64,000 nt of DNA from a virus (IMGVR_UViG_3300031857_016023:59822-123821); one strand, 5' to 3'. Positions 46,903 to 55,522 are shown, counted from the first letter of the stretch. Notes: generated by a model not told the origin, from the sequence alone. A program made the numbers and translations.

Positions 46903-47331
46903 ATGTCATATAAAGGATGGTTTACTCCTCGAAACCCACAAAAATATAAAGGCGATGCCACAAACATCGTTTACCGCTCGTCATGGGAACTTCGTGTAAT
47001 GAAGTATTTGGATGAGAATTCTGCGGTTGTGTGGTGGGCTTCTGAAGAACTCTTTATACCCTACAAGTCACCAATTGACCAAAAAGTACACCGTTACTTT
47101 CCAGACTTTATTGCAAGAATTCGTCAAGCAAATAAAGAAATAACCATGGTCATAGAAGTTAAACCATTCAAACAAACCCAAAAACCAATTCAAAAAAGAC
47201 GCACCCAAAAGTTTCTTCAGGAAGTAGCTACATATGCTATCAATCAGGAGAAGTGGCGTGCAGCCGATCTATTCTGTAAGGAACATGGTTGGCAATTCAA
47301 AATTATAACAGAAAAAGAGTTAGGACTTTGA
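46903..47331 (+). CDS. 4: Head completion protein gp4
   Basis: A 142-residue homologue of T4 gp4 (50/65 locus), which completes filled heads before tail joining. FTPRNPQKYKGDATNIVYRS, SWELRVMKYLDENSAVVWWA, YFPDFIARIRQANKEITMVI and EVKPFKQTQ follow the family. The E...PDF...EVK arrangement is that of a PD-(D/E)XK nuclease fold. First gene of the plus-strand block. Confidence 0.9.
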   Translation: MSYKGWFTPRNPQKYKGDATNIVYRSSWELRVMKYLDENSAVVWWASEELFIPYKSPIDQKVHRYFPDFIARIRQANKEITMVIEVKPFKQTQKPIQKRRTQKFLQEVATYAINQEKWRAADLFCKEHGWQFKIITEKELGL

Positions 47332-47344
47332 GATAAATAGCGTA

Positions 47345-47923
47345 ATGGCTTATCTCATAGACCGAATCAAACAATCGCTTGCAAAAGAAGGTTTAGAACC
47401 AAGAACTCGTTATGCAAGGGAATGGTTAAATTCAAAATTAAAAAATTTAAATCCAAGTCCTGCGGCATTGATTATTGATAGGCAAAGATTAAGAGATAAG
47501 ACATTTATTGGAAAGATGTACTTTTACTACTATGATCCAAAGACTAAAGATTCAATGCCATATTACGACAGGTTCCCATTGGTGATTCCAATAGAACAAT
47601 ACTCAGACGGTTTCTTAGGGTTGAATTTACATTACATTCACCCAAGGCAACGAATCATATTATTGGACAAATTAAGTAAAACAGCGACCAATAAAAACTT
47701 TGATGACAAAACAAAGCTTAGGCTTAGTTATGAATATTTAAAAGCTGCTAGTTCTACATTTGAAGCAATGCCATGCATCAAGAGGTATCTTTTTACACAA
47801 ATCAATTCTCGTTTTTTAGAGATAGCTGCTGATGAGTGGGATATTGCTGCATTAATACCAACAAGTAGTTTTGTTGGTGCTACAGAAAATAAAGTTTACG
47901 CAGATTCACGAAAGAAATTTTAA
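47345..47923 (+). CDS. Conserved T4-like morphogenesis protein, function not recognised
   Basis: A 192-residue basic protein: LIDRIKQSLAKEGLEPRTRY, AREWLNSKLKNLNPSPAALI, MYFYYYDPKTKDSMPYYDRF, PLVIPIEQYSDGFLGLNLHY. I recall close relatives next to gp4 in marine T4-like phages but no experimentally established role. The soluble, ordered sequence and location between gp4 and gp54 point to head or tail assembly. GATAAATAG precedes the ATG. Confidence 0.7.
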   Translation: MAYLIDRIKQSLAKEGLEPRTRYAREWLNSKLKNLNPSPAALIIDRQRLRDKTFIGKMYFYYYDPKTKDSMPYYDRFPLVIPIEQYSDGFLGLNLHYIHPRQRIILLDKLSKTATNKNFDDKTKLRLSYEYLKAASSTFEAMPCIKRYLFTQINSRFLEIAADEWDIAALIPTSSFVGATENKVYADSRKKF

Positions 47924-48673
47924 ATGTCATTTTCACCAAATCTTTTTTTATCCAATATTCGTGGCAAAGATGGTTTAGCAAAACCATGCCGATTTGAAGT
48001 TATTCTTCCAATACCACCATATGTAAATCAGTTTATTGGAAATTCTGTTATTGAAAAAATATTAAATTTACCTAACTCGGTTTTCAATGATGTGTCTGAC
48101 GCAATTGGTTCTGCTTTTGGAGCAGGTGGTGCAGCTGATGAGTATTCTAAAACATCAAATTCGTCTATGTCAAGATACTTAGCACTTCAATGTGAGAACG
48201 CAGAATTGCCAGGCAGAACTACAGCAACAGCTGATGTTAAAATATATGGACCAACATTTAAAGTTCCATATCAAACGCAATACGGTGATACAACATTAAC
48301 ATTTTTGTGTACCAATGATTTTTTTGAGAGGAAACTTTTTGAGAGATGGATGGAGTGTATTCATCCTTCAGATACAAATAATGTGAGATATGCTAAAGGC
48401 GAAAAATCTAGATACCTTACAAATATTAAAATTATTCAATATGATGAATTCATTAAACAAATTTTTGCAGTTGAATTGATGGATGCTTTTCCAATAGGAA
48501 TAGCTGGACAACCTTTAAATTGGAGTGAAGAAGGTTTTCATCGTCTTTCAATTCAATTTGCATATCAAAAATATAGGCCAATTTATACTGGCACATATGA
48601 TTTGGCCGCAGCAGCCACAGCTTTATTTGGAACTGCTGCAGCGAGAGCACTACCACTTGGTCGTGCATTTTAA
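47924..48673 (+). CDS. 54: Baseplate tail-tube initiator gp54-like
   Basis: A 249-residue protein. Tube-type fold motifs: KPCRFEVILPIPPYVNQFIG, ALQCENAELPGRTTATADVK, IYGPTFKVPYQTQYGDTTLT, FERKLFERWMECIHPSDTNN and AVELMDAFPIGIAGQPLNWS, ending RLSIQFAYQKYRPI. T4 gp54 shares this order (MPENR...YDPLVISFRMD...W...GGCIPVAVSSPELSY). It begins directly after the previous stop codon. gp54 sits on gp48 and nucleates the tail tube. Confidence 0.8.
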   Translation: MSFSPNLFLSNIRGKDGLAKPCRFEVILPIPPYVNQFIGNSVIEKILNLPNSVFNDVSDAIGSAFGAGGAADEYSKTSNSSMSRYLALQCENAELPGRTTATADVKIYGPTFKVPYQTQYGDTTLTFLCTNDFFERKLFERWMECIHPSDTNNVRYAKGEKSRYLTNIKIIQYDEFIKQIFAVELMDAFPIGIAGQPLNWSEEGFHRLSIQFAYQKYRPIYTGTYDLAAAATALFGTAAARALPLGRAF

Positions 48674-48692
48674 TTAACTAAGCGAGGTCATT

Positions 48693-49409
48693 ATGTTACC
48701 AAAGTTAGATGTTCCAATTTATTCTGTTAATCTTATATCAACAGGAAAGCCAGTTCGTTTTAGACCATTTTTGGTGAAAGAACAAAAGATGTTTTTAATG
48801 GCATCTGAGTCCGAAGATTCAAACGAAATGGTAAACATTATTCGTCAAGTATTAAAGAATTGTGTAATTGACGAAATTGATATTGATAGTTTGCCTACTT
48901 TTGATTTAGAATATTTGTTTTTAAATCTCAGAGCTAGGTCAGTTGAAGAAGTTGTGGATCTTCGTTACAAATGTAACAATGTAATAGATGAAAAAAAATG
49001 TTCAGGCGTGGTTGAATTTAAATTAAATCTTTTGCAGATTGAACCAACAAAAAACGAAAAACACAAAGACAAAATTCAAATTACAGAGAACTTAGGTATT
49101 TGTTTTAAATACCCAACTTTTGATATGCTTCAAAAGTATGAAAAGCTAAGTGAGAATGAAATTATGATTCGTATCTTGGTTGATTGTATCGATTATATTT
49201 ACGACAAAGATCAAATATATTATTCTAAAGATTCAAGTAGAGAAGAACTAGAAGAATTCATTGATAATCTACAACAAAAAGATTTAGAGAAGTTTAAAGA
49301 ATTCTTTGATACAATGCCTGAAATTAAAAAAGATGTTCAGTTTAAATGTCCAAAATGTTCTTATGAAGAAGATATTACTATAAAGGGCATTCAAAATTTT
49401 TTCGTCTAA
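48693..49409 (+). CDS. 26: Baseplate hub assembly protein gp26-like, zero-frame product
   Basis: A 238-residue protein of the T4-type gp26 baseplate family. IYSVNLISTGKPVRFRPFLV, FLMASESEDSNEMVNIIRQV, FDLEYLFLNLRARSVEEVVD and ISENLG-like strands fit. Two cysteine pairs (KCNNVIDEKKC and CPKC) suggest a zinc site. The last codons CAA AAT TTT TTC GTC TAA contain two slippery heptamers, and a longer -1 product is predicted (49400-49600). The gene precedes two tape-measure-like genes, as tail assembly chaperones do in other phages. Confidence 0.85.
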   Translation: MLPKLDVPIYSVNLISTGKPVRFRPFLVKEQKMFLMASESEDSNEMVNIIRQVLKNCVIDEIDIDSLPTFDLEYLFLNLRARSVEEVVDLRYKCNNVIDEKKCSGVVEFKLNLLQIEPTKNEKHKDKIQITENLGICFKYPTFDMLQKYEKLSENEIMIRILVDCIDYIYDKDQIYYSKDSSREELEEFIDNLQQKDLEKFKEFFDTMPEIKKDVQFKCPKCSYEEDITIKGIQNFFV

Positions 49410-49600
49410 TATTTCGTTATGATACTCTGAAGAATTACTATGAAACAAACTTTGCTATGATGCAACATCACAAGTATAGTTTGTCTGAATTGGAAAATAT
49501 GCTACCTTGGGAAAGAAACATTTATGTGTCTTTGTTGGTGAAGTATTTGCAAGAAGAAAAAGAACGTATAGAACTACAGAAAGCAAGTAAGAAACGATAA
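49394..49600 (+). CDS. -1 frame extension of gp26 (programmed frameshift, gp51-like tail assembly chaperone segment)
   Basis: In the -1 frame relative to gp26, an open frame without an upstream start codon runs to a TAA at 49598-49600 and overlaps the next ATG. It translates as FFRLIFRYDTLKNYYETNFA, then MMQHHKYSLSELENMLPWER, then NIYVSLLVKYLQEEKERIEL. This looks like the conserved second part of tail assembly chaperones (YSxxELxxMPxxER...). The heptamers A-AAT-TTT (49394-49400) and T-TTT-TTC (49397-49403) in the gp26 frame are classic -1 slippery sites. Fusion would be about 302 residues. An internal ATG-ATG start lacks a Shine-Dalgarno and would omit conserved-looking sequence. Independent translation remains possible. 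Confidence 0.72.
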   Translation, partial: KFFRLIFRYDTLKNYYETNFAMMQHHKYSLSELENMLPWERNIYVSLLVKYLQEEKERIELQKASKKR

Positions 49601-51525
49601 TGGCATCAATAAGAAATTTAAATAGATCAGGATTCCTTGGCGGCCAAGAGGTTGGTTCCGGATTTGGTTCGGGATTAAAATCTAGGCTTGCAAAAGGACA
49701 AACAATTGGTAGTTCTTTTGGTGGCGGTATTTCTGATATGATGCAAACACTCGCACCACAAAATATTAAAAAACGAGCACTCGAAAAAGCATTTGGTGGT
49801 CCAGGTCTTGTTTCTGCATACGCTCGTGGAAAATTAAAACAAAAATATGGAACATCTCCAACAAAAGCTTCAACGACAGATCCTTCAGGTGAAACTTCTC
49901 AGGTTAGTGATTCTTCTTATTTAAAAGTTATTGCTAAAGCATCTATGTCTTTACCTGGTATGGCTAGAGATATGAATGTATTGCGGCAAAATGTTCAAAA
50001 ACTTGTAAAACTCAAAGCTGGTCCTCAAAAGAAAGGAAGTAAAGCGTATGCATCTAGCGCAGATGCTTATTTCCTTAAAGAAGATGAAAGAGAACGAGCT
50101 CTAGAAGCACAAAGACAAAAAACACCAGGCAGTAAATCAATCACGCCTACGCCAGAAAAGAAAGAAGAAGGCGGAAACATTTTAGATTCAATATCGCAAA
50201 TGTTTAGTAGAGGGTTTTTAAATGGTATAAAATCTTTGTTTAGTCCAAAAATGCTTGTCGGAATATTGAAAAAAGTATTTTTACCAATTGCAATTATTGG
50301 TACTTTGTTTAGTGGTATCACAGATGGTTTTAAGCGATATAAAGAAACCGGAAGCTTTACTGATGCAATTGTAGCTGGTCTTGGTGGAATGTTAGAATTT
50401 GTTTCTTTTGGCCTCTTTGGTGAAGATACTTTAAAATCTCTATTTTCATCCATCAGTAACTTCTTTCAACCAATTACAGATACAATATCGAGCATTTTTA
50501 CAGGCATTAAAAACTTCGTAATAGGTTTATTTGGCGGCAAAGTTGATGTAAAAGATGATGCGCCGGCAAAAGCAGATAGTGTAAAACCTACAATGCCTGA
50601 TCCAAAACAATTCGCTTTAACTTCTGCAAAAGCTTCAGGTGCGTCAGATCAAAAAGCATCAGATCTTGGTGATATGTTTGGTGCTGTTGGTAAAGGTGAT
50701 GCTCAAGGTCTATTCGACAAAGCACAAGCTTTCGCTAAAAAATATCCTGAACCGGCGCCAGCTGCAACAGCGCCTACTCCTATGGCAAGCGAAGGTGTGC
50801 CTATGGATCAGGCTCAAAGAAATTATGAATTGAATAAAAAATTAACCGGCGAAGCTTCAAAAGCCCTTGGTGTTCCTTTACAAGCACCAGCACCACCAAC
50901 ACCTGCAACACCACCAGCTCCAGTTGCTACTGCACCAACACCTGCACCTGAAATGTCTGATTCTGATAAGGTTAAACAATTAGAAGGCTACATTGAAGGC
51001 AATAAAAAACGATTTGCTAAAAGAGAAGCTGATGCAGCAAGACATATTGCTTCATTTAAAAAGCGTTATGAGAATGATCCTAGTCGTGTAAAAGAATTAG
51101 AAGATGAGTACAAACAAACACTTGACGTTGAACGAAAAGAAATGGAAGAAGCAAATGCTGGTTTCCAAAGACAAATTGATGCTCTTAAAAAATCTTCTGG
51201 TGGTAAAGTAACAGCTGGTGCTTCTTCAGCACCTGCCGTTGAAGCTGGAGGTTCTAGTGCTCCAGCATTATCTGCAAGTGGTGGTGGAGGTGGCGGCGGA
51301 GGCGGTGCTTCTGTTGCTTCTGGTTCTACCGCACCATCAGGTTCTGATATTTCTCAAACTTCGTCTACTGTAGCTGAAGCACAAAGAATGGAATCAGCCG
51401 CTGATCAAGGTTCAGTTGTAAATGCTCCAACGACAAATAATCAATCTGCTTCAGCAGGCAAAACAAAACCGCCAGCAGCAGATGTGTATAATTCAGATTT
51501 CGCTAAGATGTTAGCAACAACCTAA
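49600..51525 (+). CDS. Tape-measure/hub-type protein 1
   Basis: A 641-residue protein. Gly-rich N terminus, then the segment SLPGMARDMNVLRQNVQKLV shared with the next protein. A hydrophobic stretch (LKKVFLPIAIIGTLFSGITD, residues about 222-245) and amphipathic helices follow. The second half is Ala/Pro-rich with a charged coiled coil (KRYENDPSRVKELEDEYKQT) and a poly-Gly run. It ends with VVNAPTTNNQSASAG, also shared with the next protein. These features fit a tape measure or hub-associated protein (T4 gp29 role). Begins on the TAATG junction of the frameshift ORF. Confidence 0.65.
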   Translation: MASIRNLNRSGFLGGQEVGSGFGSGLKSRLAKGQTIGSSFGGGISDMMQTLAPQNIKKRALEKAFGGPGLVSAYARGKLKQKYGTSPTKASTTDPSGETSQVSDSSYLKVIAKASMSLPGMARDMNVLRQNVQKLVKLKAGPQKKGSKAYASSADAYFLKEDERERALEAQRQKTPGSKSITPTPEKKEEGGNILDSISQMFSRGFLNGIKSLFSPKMLVGILKKVFLPIAIIGTLFSGITDGFKRYKETGSFTDAIVAGLGGMLEFVSFGLFGEDTLKSLFSSISNFFQPITDTISSIFTGIKNFVIGLFGGKVDVKDDAPAKADSVKPTMPDPKQFALTSAKASGASDQKASDLGDMFGAVGKGDAQGLFDKAQAFAKKYPEPAPAATAPTPMASEGVPMDQAQRNYELNKKLTGEASKALGVPLQAPAPPTPATPPAPVATAPTPAPEMSDSDKVKQLEGYIEGNKKRFAKREADAARHIASFKKRYENDPSRVKELEDEYKQTLDVERKEMEEANAGFQRQIDALKKSSGGKVTAGASSAPAVEAGGSSAPALSASGGGGGGGGGASVASGSTAPSGSDISQTSSTVAEAQRMESAADQGSVVNAPTTNNQSASAGKTKPPAADVYNSDFAKMLATT

Positions 51526-53441
51526 TGGCCTCAATTTCAGACATTTTAGGATCAGTTATCAAGACTAAAGTTCTTGGTTCTAAAAATCCATCCAAAGTAA
51601 GTTCAGAAAAAAATACATCAGCTCTTACAAAGGTAATTGGCAAAAACTTTATGTCTTTGCCTGGTTTTGCTCGTGATTTAAATGTTGCTAGACAAAACAT
51701 CCAAAAATTAGTAAAACTAGAAGGCGGTACGCCCGCTCGTGGCGCTGATGCCAAATTCTTAAAGGCTTCAAGTGCTGAAACGAAGTTGGATATTGAAGTT
51801 GGAAAAATAGAAAGAAGGCCTGCTCCAGAAAAATCTAAAAAAGGAATGAATGTTTTAGGAAATTTGAAGAAAACTTTTAGTGCAGGTAATATTCTAAAAT
51901 CACTTACAAAATATTTAGCTGTTGGTGCTATAGTTACTGCTATATTTGTTGCCTTCAAAGATAGTTTTGCTGAATGGGCATCTGGTCTTTGGGAAACAAT
52001 AAAAGAAGCACTTGATGAGTTTGTTGGAGGGATTAAAGATTGGTTCATAGAAAGTGTTCAACCAATCATCGATAAAGTTCAAGTAATGATTCAACCACTC
52101 ATAGATGCTATCTCTGGCCTTATAACAAAACTTGGAGATTGGTTTAAAGAGAAAATAGAATGGTTTGCAGCTGAGTTTCCACAAACATTCGCTTTCATTA
52201 AAAAAGTAATTGATAAAATTATGGAACTTATTGATAGTTTAGTTGAAAAACTTAAAGGTTGGGCAGAAAAATTATTAAGTAATAAAGCAACAGCTTGGAT
52301 GGTTCCTGATTTTGTAAAAGATATGCTGAAGATTGGCCAGAAACCAGCTCAATTACAGGCCGGTGAAACAGATGCTGAAACTAAAAAGTTTTTAAGGCAG
52401 CAGAAAGAAGCAATAGACACCGAAGAAATAAAGAAACAGGAAAAAGAAAAGCAATACACAGGCGATGATGAGATTGTCCGCCAGCGTTTAGGTTTGCCGC
52501 CAAAGACAGATAGGATGCGGCAAGAAGAAGAATATAAAAGAAAAACAATTGAAACTGCTCCGCCTCCTGAATCAATTGTTGTGCCTAGTCCTGTACCTTC
52601 AGCACCAAAAGAGGCAGCTAAACCAACACCAACTCCTGCACCAGCAGCTCCCGGTAAAGCACCGGCGGCGCCTGCCGCTCCAGGAAAAATACCAAGTGGT
52701 ACTCCTGGTTTAATCGTTCAATCTTTAAATGAAGCAGGTGTCACATCACCAAAAGCTCATGCAAATGTTTTAGCTACAGTCAAAGCAGAATCAAATTTTA
52801 AAGTACAGAGCGAGAATTTATTCTATAGCACCGCTGCAAGAATTAAACAAATCTTTGGACCTAAAAGAATTCCTTCTGAAGAATTTGCACAACAATTCGT
52901 AAACAATCCTGAAGCACTTGCTAATTATGTTTATAAAACTACTGATGGAAATTCTGCACCAGGTGATGGTTGGAAATATCGTGGCCGGGGTTTTATTCAA
53001 CATACAGGAAAAAATCAATATGCAGCTATCTCAAAAGCAACAGGTGCAGATTTACTTAGCAATCCTGATGGTTTAAATTCTCCAGAAGTTGCAGCTAAAG
53101 CGATACCTTGGTTTTTCTTAGGTTATAAGAAAATGAAACCTGAAGATATGGAAAATATGAGTAAGGTGAATAAAGCGGTTGGCTTTGCTGGTGGTGCTGA
53201 GTATGCTGCTAAAAGAGAAGCTTCAGCAGAACAAATCTATTCTGAAATGACCAGCGGTTCTGGATCACAAATGTCATCATCTTCTTCTGAAGTGGCTTCT
53301 GGCCAAAGAGCACAAGCAAAGCCACAAACACCAATGGTCGTAAATGCGCCTACAACTAATACAACAATCGTAAAGAAATCTCAAGTTGCATCAGCACCAA
53401 AACAAGATACTGGTTCAATGTTAGTTGGAATGGCCACATAA
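51525..53441 (+). CDS. Tape-measure/hub-type protein 2 with GH19-like muralytic domain
   Basis: A 638-residue paralogue of the preceding protein (shared MSLPGFARDLNVARQNIQKL near residue 45 and MVVNAPTTN near the end). Residues about 130-260 are amphipathic helices with a hydrophobic segment (LTKYLAVGAIVTAIFVAF). After a Pro/Ala linker, residues about 395-585 resemble a GH19 chitinase-type lysozyme: LATVKAESNFKVQSENL, GDGWKYRGRGFIQHTGKNQY, AAKAIPWFFLGYKK and VNKAVGFAGG. It probably cuts peptidoglycan during DNA entry, a role the lysozyme-free gp5 here lacks. The start overlaps the previous stop. Confidence 0.75.
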   Translation: MASISDILGSVIKTKVLGSKNPSKVSSEKNTSALTKVIGKNFMSLPGFARDLNVARQNIQKLVKLEGGTPARGADAKFLKASSAETKLDIEVGKIERRPAPEKSKKGMNVLGNLKKTFSAGNILKSLTKYLAVGAIVTAIFVAFKDSFAEWASGLWETIKEALDEFVGGIKDWFIESVQPIIDKVQVMIQPLIDAISGLITKLGDWFKEKIEWFAAEFPQTFAFIKKVIDKIMELIDSLVEKLKGWAEKLLSNKATAWMVPDFVKDMLKIGQKPAQLQAGETDAETKKFLRQQKEAIDTEEIKKQEKEKQYTGDDEIVRQRLGLPPKTDRMRQEEEYKRKTIETAPPPESIVVPSPVPSAPKEAAKPTPTPAPAAPGKAPAAPAAPGKIPSGTPGLIVQSLNEAGVTSPKAHANVLATVKAESNFKVQSENLFYSTAARIKQIFGPKRIPSEEFAQQFVNNPEALANYVYKTTDGNSAPGDGWKYRGRGFIQHTGKNQYAAISKATGADLLSNPDGLNSPEVAAKAIPWFFLGYKKMKPEDMENMSKVNKAVGFAGGAEYAAKREASAEQIYSEMTSGSGSQMSSSSSEVASGQRAQAKPQTPMVVNAPTTNTTIVKKSQVASAPKQDTGSMLVGMAT

Positions 53442-53444
53442 AAA

Positions 53445-53462
53445 CCCCGGCCGAAGCCGGGG
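53445..53462 (-). terminator. gp32 terminator between convergent genes
   Basis: A 7-bp GC-only stem (53445-53451 with 53456-53462). Read on the minus strand it is CCCCGGC-TTCG-GCCGGGG followed by TTTTTATG, a canonical intrinsic terminator with UUCG tetraloop 28 bases after the gp32 stop. Plus-strand transcripts from the tape-measure genes also fold it but have no U-run after it. Confidence 0.92.
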
Positions 53463-53489
53463 TAGCACTTGCATGGCATGGGTTAAGAA

Positions 53490-54374
53490 TCAGTTAGATT
53501 CCGCAAGGGATTTGAAATAATCTAAATCTTCATCATCTTCACCAACAGATTTGTCAATGATAGATGTGTCGGTTTCAGCAACAGTATCAGCTGCTTTAGA
53601 TTTAATTGCAGGTGCAGCGCCATCAAAACCTAATGCTTTATCCAATCTTTGTTTCAACTGGTCATAGGATTTGAAGTTCTTACGCTCGAGGAACTCTTTC
53701 AAACCAAACTCTGATTTCCAAAGTGCCTCAAGTTTTTCATCATCACCGTCATAGAGTGCCGATTTCTCAGCAAACTCTGATTTATCATAATTACGATAAC
53801 CCTCAACATTACGAATTTTCAATTTGAAGTTAGCGCCTTCCCACAAATCGAATGGGTTAATTGGTGTTTCATCAGCAAATTCAGGATTCATAGCCTCTGT
53901 AATCTTATCAAAGATTTTCTTGCCAAACTTAAACAGTTTAATTTGGCCTTCATTTGATTTATTTGCTGGGTCAGAAATCACAAGAATATTGGCAACATAA
54001 GATAGTTTACGCTTTTGCTTTCGTGCAATATCTTTATTGGCTTCAATGCCAGAATTCCATAATGTATTGTTATGCTCACAAACTGGACATTTCTCATTAA
54101 GTGTTGTCAAGCAATTATCAATCAACCAACCGCCAGGTCCTTGGAATCCATGTGAGAATACACGAACCCATGGCAGAGCATCATCGCCATCAGCCTGAGG
54201 TGCAGGTAGAAAACGAACAATAGCCATACCGTTACCAGCTTTATCTACTTCAGGTTGCCAAAAACGATTATCATCTTTAGAACCGGCTTCGCCAGATTGG
54301 TTTGTTGCTTCGATTGCTTTAGTGAGTTTAGAGAGGTCAGAACGACCACGCTTTAGATTTGCAAAACTACTCAT
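53490..54374 (-). CDS. 32: Single-stranded DNA-binding protein gp32
   Basis: A 294-residue homologue of T4 gp32, which coats ssDNA in replication and recombination. The N-terminal LAST-like basic region (NLKRGRSDLSKLTKAIEATN) mediates cooperativity. The core has MAIVRFLPAPQADGDDALPW, FSHGFQGPGGWLIDNCLTTL and KCPVCEHN, giving a H-C-C-C zinc site as in T4. The C terminus is acidic (SVGEDDEDLDYFKSLAES), for protein partners such as gp59, encoded upstream. It has its own sigma70-type promoter and a strong terminator. Confidence 0.94.
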   Translation of the reverse strand: MSSFANLKRGRSDLSKLTKAIEATNQSGEAGSKDDNRFWQPEVDKAGNGMAIVRFLPAPQADGDDALPWVRVFSHGFQGPGGWLIDNCLTTLNEKCPVCEHNNTLWNSGIEANKDIARKQKRKLSYVANILVISDPANKSNEGQIKLFKFGKKIFDKITEAMNPEFADETPINPFDLWEGANFKLKIRNVEGYRNYDKSEFAEKSALYDGDDEKLEALWKSEFGLKEFLERKNFKSYDQLKQRLDKALGFDGAAPAIKSKAADTVAETDTSIIDKSVGEDDEDLDYFKSLAESN

Positions 54375-54434
54375 AGTATTTCCTTTCGTATAACGGAGTA
54401 TAAATTAGTATAAACGGCTTATCCACAAAATCAT
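54375..54434 (-). promoter_or_regulatory. gp32 5' leader with repeated TTATAC elements
   Basis: The leader contains TTTATACT twice and GTTATACG once within 31 bases before GAAAGGAAATACTATG. T4 gp32 represses its own translation by binding unstructured A/U repeats next to a pseudoknot. The three related A/T elements here are a candidate autoregulatory operator; this is inference. Confidence 0.35.
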
Positions 54435-54463
54435 ATTATATCATTTATTTAGTAGCGAGTCAA
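54435..54463 (-). promoter_or_regulatory. Sigma70-type promoter of gp32
   Basis: Minus strand TTGACT (54463-54458), 17-base spacer, TATAAT (54440-54435). It lies within the last codons of the HAD hydrolase gene. ACTAAATAA, a late-type element, occurs in the spacer, so the site could serve both early and late transcription. Confidence 0.8.
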
Positions 54464-54929
54464 GCTTTTTCAAGGTATCTTTTATGTCCTTATGAAGTAT
54501 GCCTTGGCCTTCTGCTTGTGTGAAATACCTTATCACATCTTCGGTATCATCAATCAATACTGTTTCAGGTGTGGCATATTCTGCTTTTTCTTTACGACCT
54601 GTTACAATGTTTGCTTTATAATTAATGCCATGCTTACGCAGCCATTTAATTTTTTGTGCTGTAACTTCACCATGAAATTTCTTACCGCCAGCAGATGAAA
54701 GAATCTCAACTGGTAATTTGGTATTTCTAACGGCATTTAGCAACTCTTTACCGCCAGGAAACCAATCCAATTTCTCAAATCCTTTTTTATGGAGAATGAA
54801 ATCTTCCCAATCTTTAGACCATTCTTTACGATCCCTTTTGGTAAGCGACAAGAAACCATAGTATTCTGTAAACTTCTTTTCAAAGTCGCAGAGAACACCA
54901 TCCATATCTAAGTATATTTTCTTTATCAT
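54441..54929 (-). CDS. HAD-superfamily 5'-nucleotidase-like hydrolase
   Basis: A 162-residue protein. Motif I YLDMDGVLCDF supplies both catalytic Asp residues, motif II is LSSAGG, and the late acidic motif is LIDDTEDVI. FPGGKELLNAVRNTKLPVEI is the usual cap/core junction of short HAD 5'-nucleotidases. Common in T4-like phages near replication genes; probable role is dephosphorylating nucleotides or a polynucleotide end, not proven. Overlaps gp59 by four bases. Confidence 0.85.
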   Translation of the reverse strand: MIKKIYLDMDGVLCDFEKKFTEYYGFLSLTKRDRKEWSKDWEDFILHKKGFEKLDWFPGGKELLNAVRNTKLPVEILSSAGGKKFHGEVTAQKIKWLRKHGINYKANIVTGRKEKAEYATPETVLIDDTEDVIRYFTQAEGQGILHKDIKDTLKKLDSLLNK

Positions 54930-55522
54930 TTCTGTGTAATTTTTTTTAAAATCAATTTGTATTTTGTATCATCTTGTGGTAAAAACGGCATTAGTTTTTG
55001 TACCTTCATCTGAAATGTGGGCCAACGAATTGTATCGGTGATTTGTTTTGACCAACTACCCATAAACGGCAGTATTCTAGCCATCATCGCAAAACTTTCG
55101 ATATGAATTTCCTTGCGAAATGTTTTGGTGAGAAGAACGGGATAATCACCATCAATCACTTTTAACACCACATTTGGATCATCACTCCCATCAAATATCT
55201 CCTTACAATCATTCTCAAAGATATACGAAAACGATTGAAGTACCTTCTGATGACTGCGAAAATTCACTTCAGCATCTTCTGTTAACAAATCACCTACCCA
55301 CAAATTGTCTTTCACCATTAGATTAGCAACAATGAATGTAATTAATTCATCACGGTTACTAAGCTTGCGTGATAGTTTATAAAAATGATATTTGTCTTTG
55401 CGATTCTCAAAAGCCGTGATACTTATGTTTGTCTTGCCATTATATTTGAAGAAATCATAACTATCTTTAGCGAAATGAAGTTTGAGAGATTCGTAAAGAC
55501 CGAACGCCTCATAACCTGTCAT
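54926..55522 (-). CDS. 59: Helicase loader gp59
   Basis: A 198-residue homologue of T4 gp59, which loads gp41 helicase onto gp32-coated DNA. GYEAFGLYESLKLHFAKDSY, DFFKYNGKTNIS, FYKLSRKLSNRDELITFIVA and NFRSHQKVLQSFSYIFENDC match the family order. All-helical, length close to T4 (217). It lies between gp33 and the HAD gene and shares a transcript toward gp32. Confidence 0.92.
   Translation of the reverse strand: MTGYEAFGLYESLKLHFAKDSYDFFKYNGKTNISITAFENRKDKYHFYKLSRKLSNRDELITFIVANLMVKDNLWVGDLLTEDAEVNFRSHQKVLQSFSYIFENDCKEIFDGSDDPNVVLKVIDGDYPVLLTKTFRKEIHIESFAMMARILPFMGSWSKQITDTIRWPTFQMKVQKLMPFLPQDDTKYKLILKKITQK

Noticed and set aside
49486-49600. Independent gene starting at the internal ATG-ATG (about 49456) after gp26
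   Set aside because: No Shine-Dalgarno precedes it, and conserved-looking residues extend upstream of the ATG into the -1 frame joined to gp26. Frameshift is the better model, although not proven.
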